Assembly (NCBI GenBank): GCA_034666705.1 | Contig: JAXDLH010000182.1 | Coordinates: forward strand, 1 to 8,837 | DNA length: 8,837 nt | Origin: JAXDLH01 sp034666705 | GTDB lineage: Bacteria > Chloroflexota > UBA6077 > SHYK01 | Direction of reading: 5' to 3' | Shown here: positions 7,304-8,837 of the stretch, in pieces | Numbering within the stretch: the stretch's first letter is position 1 | Layout of the letters: each line of letters opens with the position of its first letter | Made by a program: the position numbers and the translations under genes | The notes under the pieces: generated by a model | What the model was told of the DNA's origin: nothing | What the model saw: only the letters and a program-made list of their open reading frames with translations | Database searches by the model: none

Positions 7304-7311
7304 ACCGACTA

Positions 7312-7998
7312 TTGACACCACACCACCGTGTCGTCACGAGCATGGTCCTGGTTGCGCTTGCCATAACGAGCTGGTCGGCTCTGGGCGTGGGGAGCGCGGC
7401 CGCCCAGCCGGCGGTCCATCCCGCCTTTGCGGATGCGGTGGCGCAGGTAGCGGGCAGCGCGTTTCCGGGCCCGATCCTCGTGCCGTCGACCAGCGCGACG
7501 TTCTTCGATCCGCTGCTGACGCGGCAGAATCCGGCTTCGCAAGGAGACACGGGCACTGATGGCTGGCGTGCGCCGGGTGTGCCAATGTACGAGCTCCGGG
7601 TGGGCGTCCTCGGTGGAGATGCGCCGCTCGTGATCGTGGATGGCTATGCGGGTCGCTCGGCGTTCGTTGCCACGTTCACCCGGGGCATCAACGAGGAAGA
7701 ATGTGATCCAGCCGCGCCGTACTGCGCCTATACGCCGTTCATCGCCGGCCCGCCGACCGAAGAGTTGATCGATGGGTTGGTGGTGGGAGGCCAGCCGGCT
7801 GCGGCGCGGCACCAGACCTGCTGCAACGGAGAGACCTGGGCAGTTGGCTGGTACGACGCTCGCGCCGACGTGAGCTACAGTCTCACCTTGAGCTTTTCCA
7901 TGGCTGACCAGCTCGGCGCGCGGGGCGTCGACGCCGACCACGTGGCGGCTGCGCAGCGCCTGGCGGACGTCGCCAATGCGCTGGTGGCCGCGCCGTAG
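7312..7998 (+). CDS. Secreted protein of unknown function with four cysteines
   Basis: This 228-residue protein is not one I recognise. The TTG start gives a compact signal peptide: a basic start (PHHR), a hydrophobic core (about residues 11-26) and an AAA-Q type I signal peptidase site at about 31/32. No lipobox cysteine is present. The mature part, about 197 residues, has no later membrane segment. It contains four cysteines, C131, C138, C170 and C171, in ECDPAAPYC and HQTCCNGETW, which could form disulfides outside the cell. Segments such as YELRVGVLGG, LVIVDGYAG and TWAVGWYDARADVSYSLTLSF look like beta strands of a globular domain, and the end (about 208-227) is an alanine-rich helix. Earlier starts at GTG 7258 (246 residues) and ATG 7297 lack a ribosome site and would put a basic extension before the signal peptide. 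It follows the phosphatase gene by 94 bp on the same strand, and a shared function is not implied. Confidence 0.75.
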   Translation: MTPHHRVVTSMVLVALAITSWSALGVGSAAAQPAVHPAFADAVAQVAGSAFPGPILVPSTSATFFDPLLTRQNPASQGDTGTDGWRAPGVPMYELRVGVLGGDAPLVIVDGYAGRSAFVATFTRGINEEECDPAAPYCAYTPFIAGPPTEELIDGLVVGGQPAAARHQTCCNGETWAVGWYDARADVSYSLTLSFSMADQLGARGVDADHVAAAQRLADVANALVAAP

Positions 7999-8005
7999 CC
8001 TCGGC

Positions 8006-8024
8006 GGCTGGGGGCGTCCCGGCC
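8006..8024 (+). terminator. Possible intrinsic terminator after the secreted-protein gene
   Basis: Eight bases after the TAG, GGCTGGG, loop GGCGT, CCCGGCC forms a 7-bp stem with one T-G pair. It is followed by AATTT. The T-run is short, so the call is tentative. On the other strand the hairpin is preceded rather than followed by T-rich sequence. Confidence 0.4.
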
Positions 8025-8061
8025 AATTTGCCTCGCCGTGCCGAAACACGACGCAGGCGCG

Positions 8062-8077
8062 GATTCGCGGGCGAATC
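8062..8077. terminator. Symmetrical hairpin in the convergent gap
   Basis: GATTCG, loop CGGG, CGAATC makes a perfect 6-bp stem in the middle of the 106-bp convergent gap, 28 bp from the stop of the minus-strand peptidase gene. It lacks a T-run on either side. It may help end transcription from one or both directions, or protect 3' ends. Confidence 0.25.
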
Positions 8078-8104
8078 GTGCCGCGGGGGTCGTGACCCGT
8101 TCGG

Positions 8105-8837
8105 CTACTCCTGCGGCGGCCCGACCGTAATGGTCACGGCATGCTCGGGTGCGAAGTAGCTCTGCGCCACCCGCAGCACGTCGGCGGGGGTGACCGCACG
8201 GACGCGGGGCAGGAATGACTCGATCGGCTCCGAGCCGAGGACGGCCTGTGACGACAGCCGAGTGGCGCGAGCCGCGTTCGTCTCGTCGTTCAGCACCTGG
8301 CGGCCACTGACCAACCCAATCGTGTGCTCGACCTCCGCGGCCGTTGGCGGCTCGCGGCGCAGCCGCTCGATCTCAGCGCGCGTCACGCTCAACGCCTCGT
8401 CGAGGTTTTCGGGGTCGACGCCCGCCGTGGCGTACCAGGCGCCGGCGTCCGTGTACGTGGGGTAGACCGAGCCCGCGGAGTAGGCGAGCCCCCGCAGCGT
8501 CCGTAGCTCACGGTAGAGCCGCCCTGAGCCGCTCGCCATCATCCCGTTCAGTACCGTCATCGCTGCCCGATCGGCGTCCAGCAGGCCCGGCGCCGGGTAG
8601 GCGATGCGGAAGAGCGCCTGCTGCTGACCGGCGTCGCTGCGGACGAGCCCCGCCGTCGGCCCCGGCTGCGACACGGGCCGCCGCGCGTTTTGCGTCCCGC
8701 TGGGGAGCGCACCGAGATACTGCGCGGCGCGGTCGAGCGCGTCCGCGGGCGCGATGCGGCCCACCACGACCAGCACGAGGTTCGCCGCGCCCCAGTATTG
8801 CTCGCGGACCCCGCGCAGCGTGTCGAGCTGAATCACC
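8105..8837 (-). CDS. M16-family peptidase (zinc protease / processing-peptidase-like), C-terminal part
   Basis: The minus-strand frame ends at TAG (8107-8105) and is still open at the window edge, so the N-terminal part is missing. About 243 residues are visible. They begin inside the first half (LRGVREQYWGAANLVLVVVG, the typical end of an M16 N-terminal domain) and continue through the M16_C-type domain. That domain carries RLYRELRTLRGLAYSAGSVY (about 106-125), the conserved R-G-L-A-Y region, and AVTPADVLRVAQSYF near the end (about 214-228). M16 enzymes are clamshell metallopeptidases that degrade or process peptides. Many genomes encode a catalytic and a non-catalytic copy side by side. The zinc motif HxxEH would lie outside this window, so I cannot say whether this copy is active. 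Likewise I cannot see a signal peptide. It converges on the secreted-protein gene across 106 bp. Confidence 0.85.
   Translation of the reverse strand, partial: VIQLDTLRGVREQYWGAANLVLVVVGRIAPADALDRAAQYLGALPSGTQNARRPVSQPGPTAGLVRSDAGQQQALFRIAYPAPGLLDADRAAMTVLNGMMASGSGRLYRELRTLRGLAYSAGSVYPTYTDAGAWYATAGVDPENLDEALSVTRAEIERLRREPPTAAEVEHTIGLVSGRQVLNDETNAARATRLSSQAVLGSEPIESFLPRVRAVTPADVLRVAQSYFAPEHAVTITVGPPQE

Noticed and set aside
7258..7311. Earlier starts (GTG 7258, ATG 7297) for the secreted protein
   Set aside because: They lack a Shine-Dalgarno, run through the hairpin and add an arginine-rich extension before a normal signal peptide.
7309..8049. A 246-codon minus-strand frame opposite the secreted-protein gene
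   Set aside because: It lacks a signal peptide or motif and is Arg/His-rich, while the + strand frame has a ribosome site and signal peptide.

Overview
This is an ordinary GC-rich bacterial chromosomal segment (roughly two thirds G+C by eye). It has housekeeping genes at its centre and one secreted protein that I cannot identify. Tightly packed coding, GTG/TTG starts, an IleRS of the 'type 2' architecture and a RecQ with a C-terminal HTH_40-like domain would fit a high-GC lineage such as the Thermomicrobia/Chloroflexota. That placement is a low-confidence inference. I see no mobile element, CRISPR array, tRNA or rRNA.

Layout from left to right: (1) the 3' end of a recQ-type helicase gene on the + strand (1-534, cut by the window edge). 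(2) A 61-bp convergent gap. (3) A three-gene minus-strand block, read right to left as ileS (3090-6224), an rluD-type pseudouridine synthase gene (2059-3084) and gltX (596-2062). The ileS-rluD gap is 5 bp, and rluD and gltX overlap by ATGA, so the block looks like one translation-related operon. (4) A divergent control region of about 180 bp (6225-6401) with a possible extended -10 promoter for ileS, a hairpin followed by a U-rich run, and a consensus Shine-Dalgarno that points to a TTG start. (5) On the + strand, a PrpE/Pnkp-type metallophosphatase gene (6402-7217), then a small secreted protein of unknown function (7312-7998) with a TTG start behind a strong hairpin and Shine-Dalgarno. (6) A 106-bp convergent gap with two hairpins. 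(7) On the minus strand, the C-terminal part of an M16-family peptidase (8105-8837, cut by the window edge).

The minus-strand block charges tRNAs (Ile, Glu) and modifies RNA, all serving translation. The divergent phosphatase resembles enzymes that hydrolyse Ap4A, a by-product of aminoacyl-tRNA synthetases, so a link is conceivable but unproven. The most notable observation is that IleRS has both class I signatures altered: GVHH where HIGH is expected and PMHKS where KMSKS is expected. A GxHH form of type 2 IleRS has been linked in the literature to very high mupirocin resistance. I found no convincing new multi-gene system.
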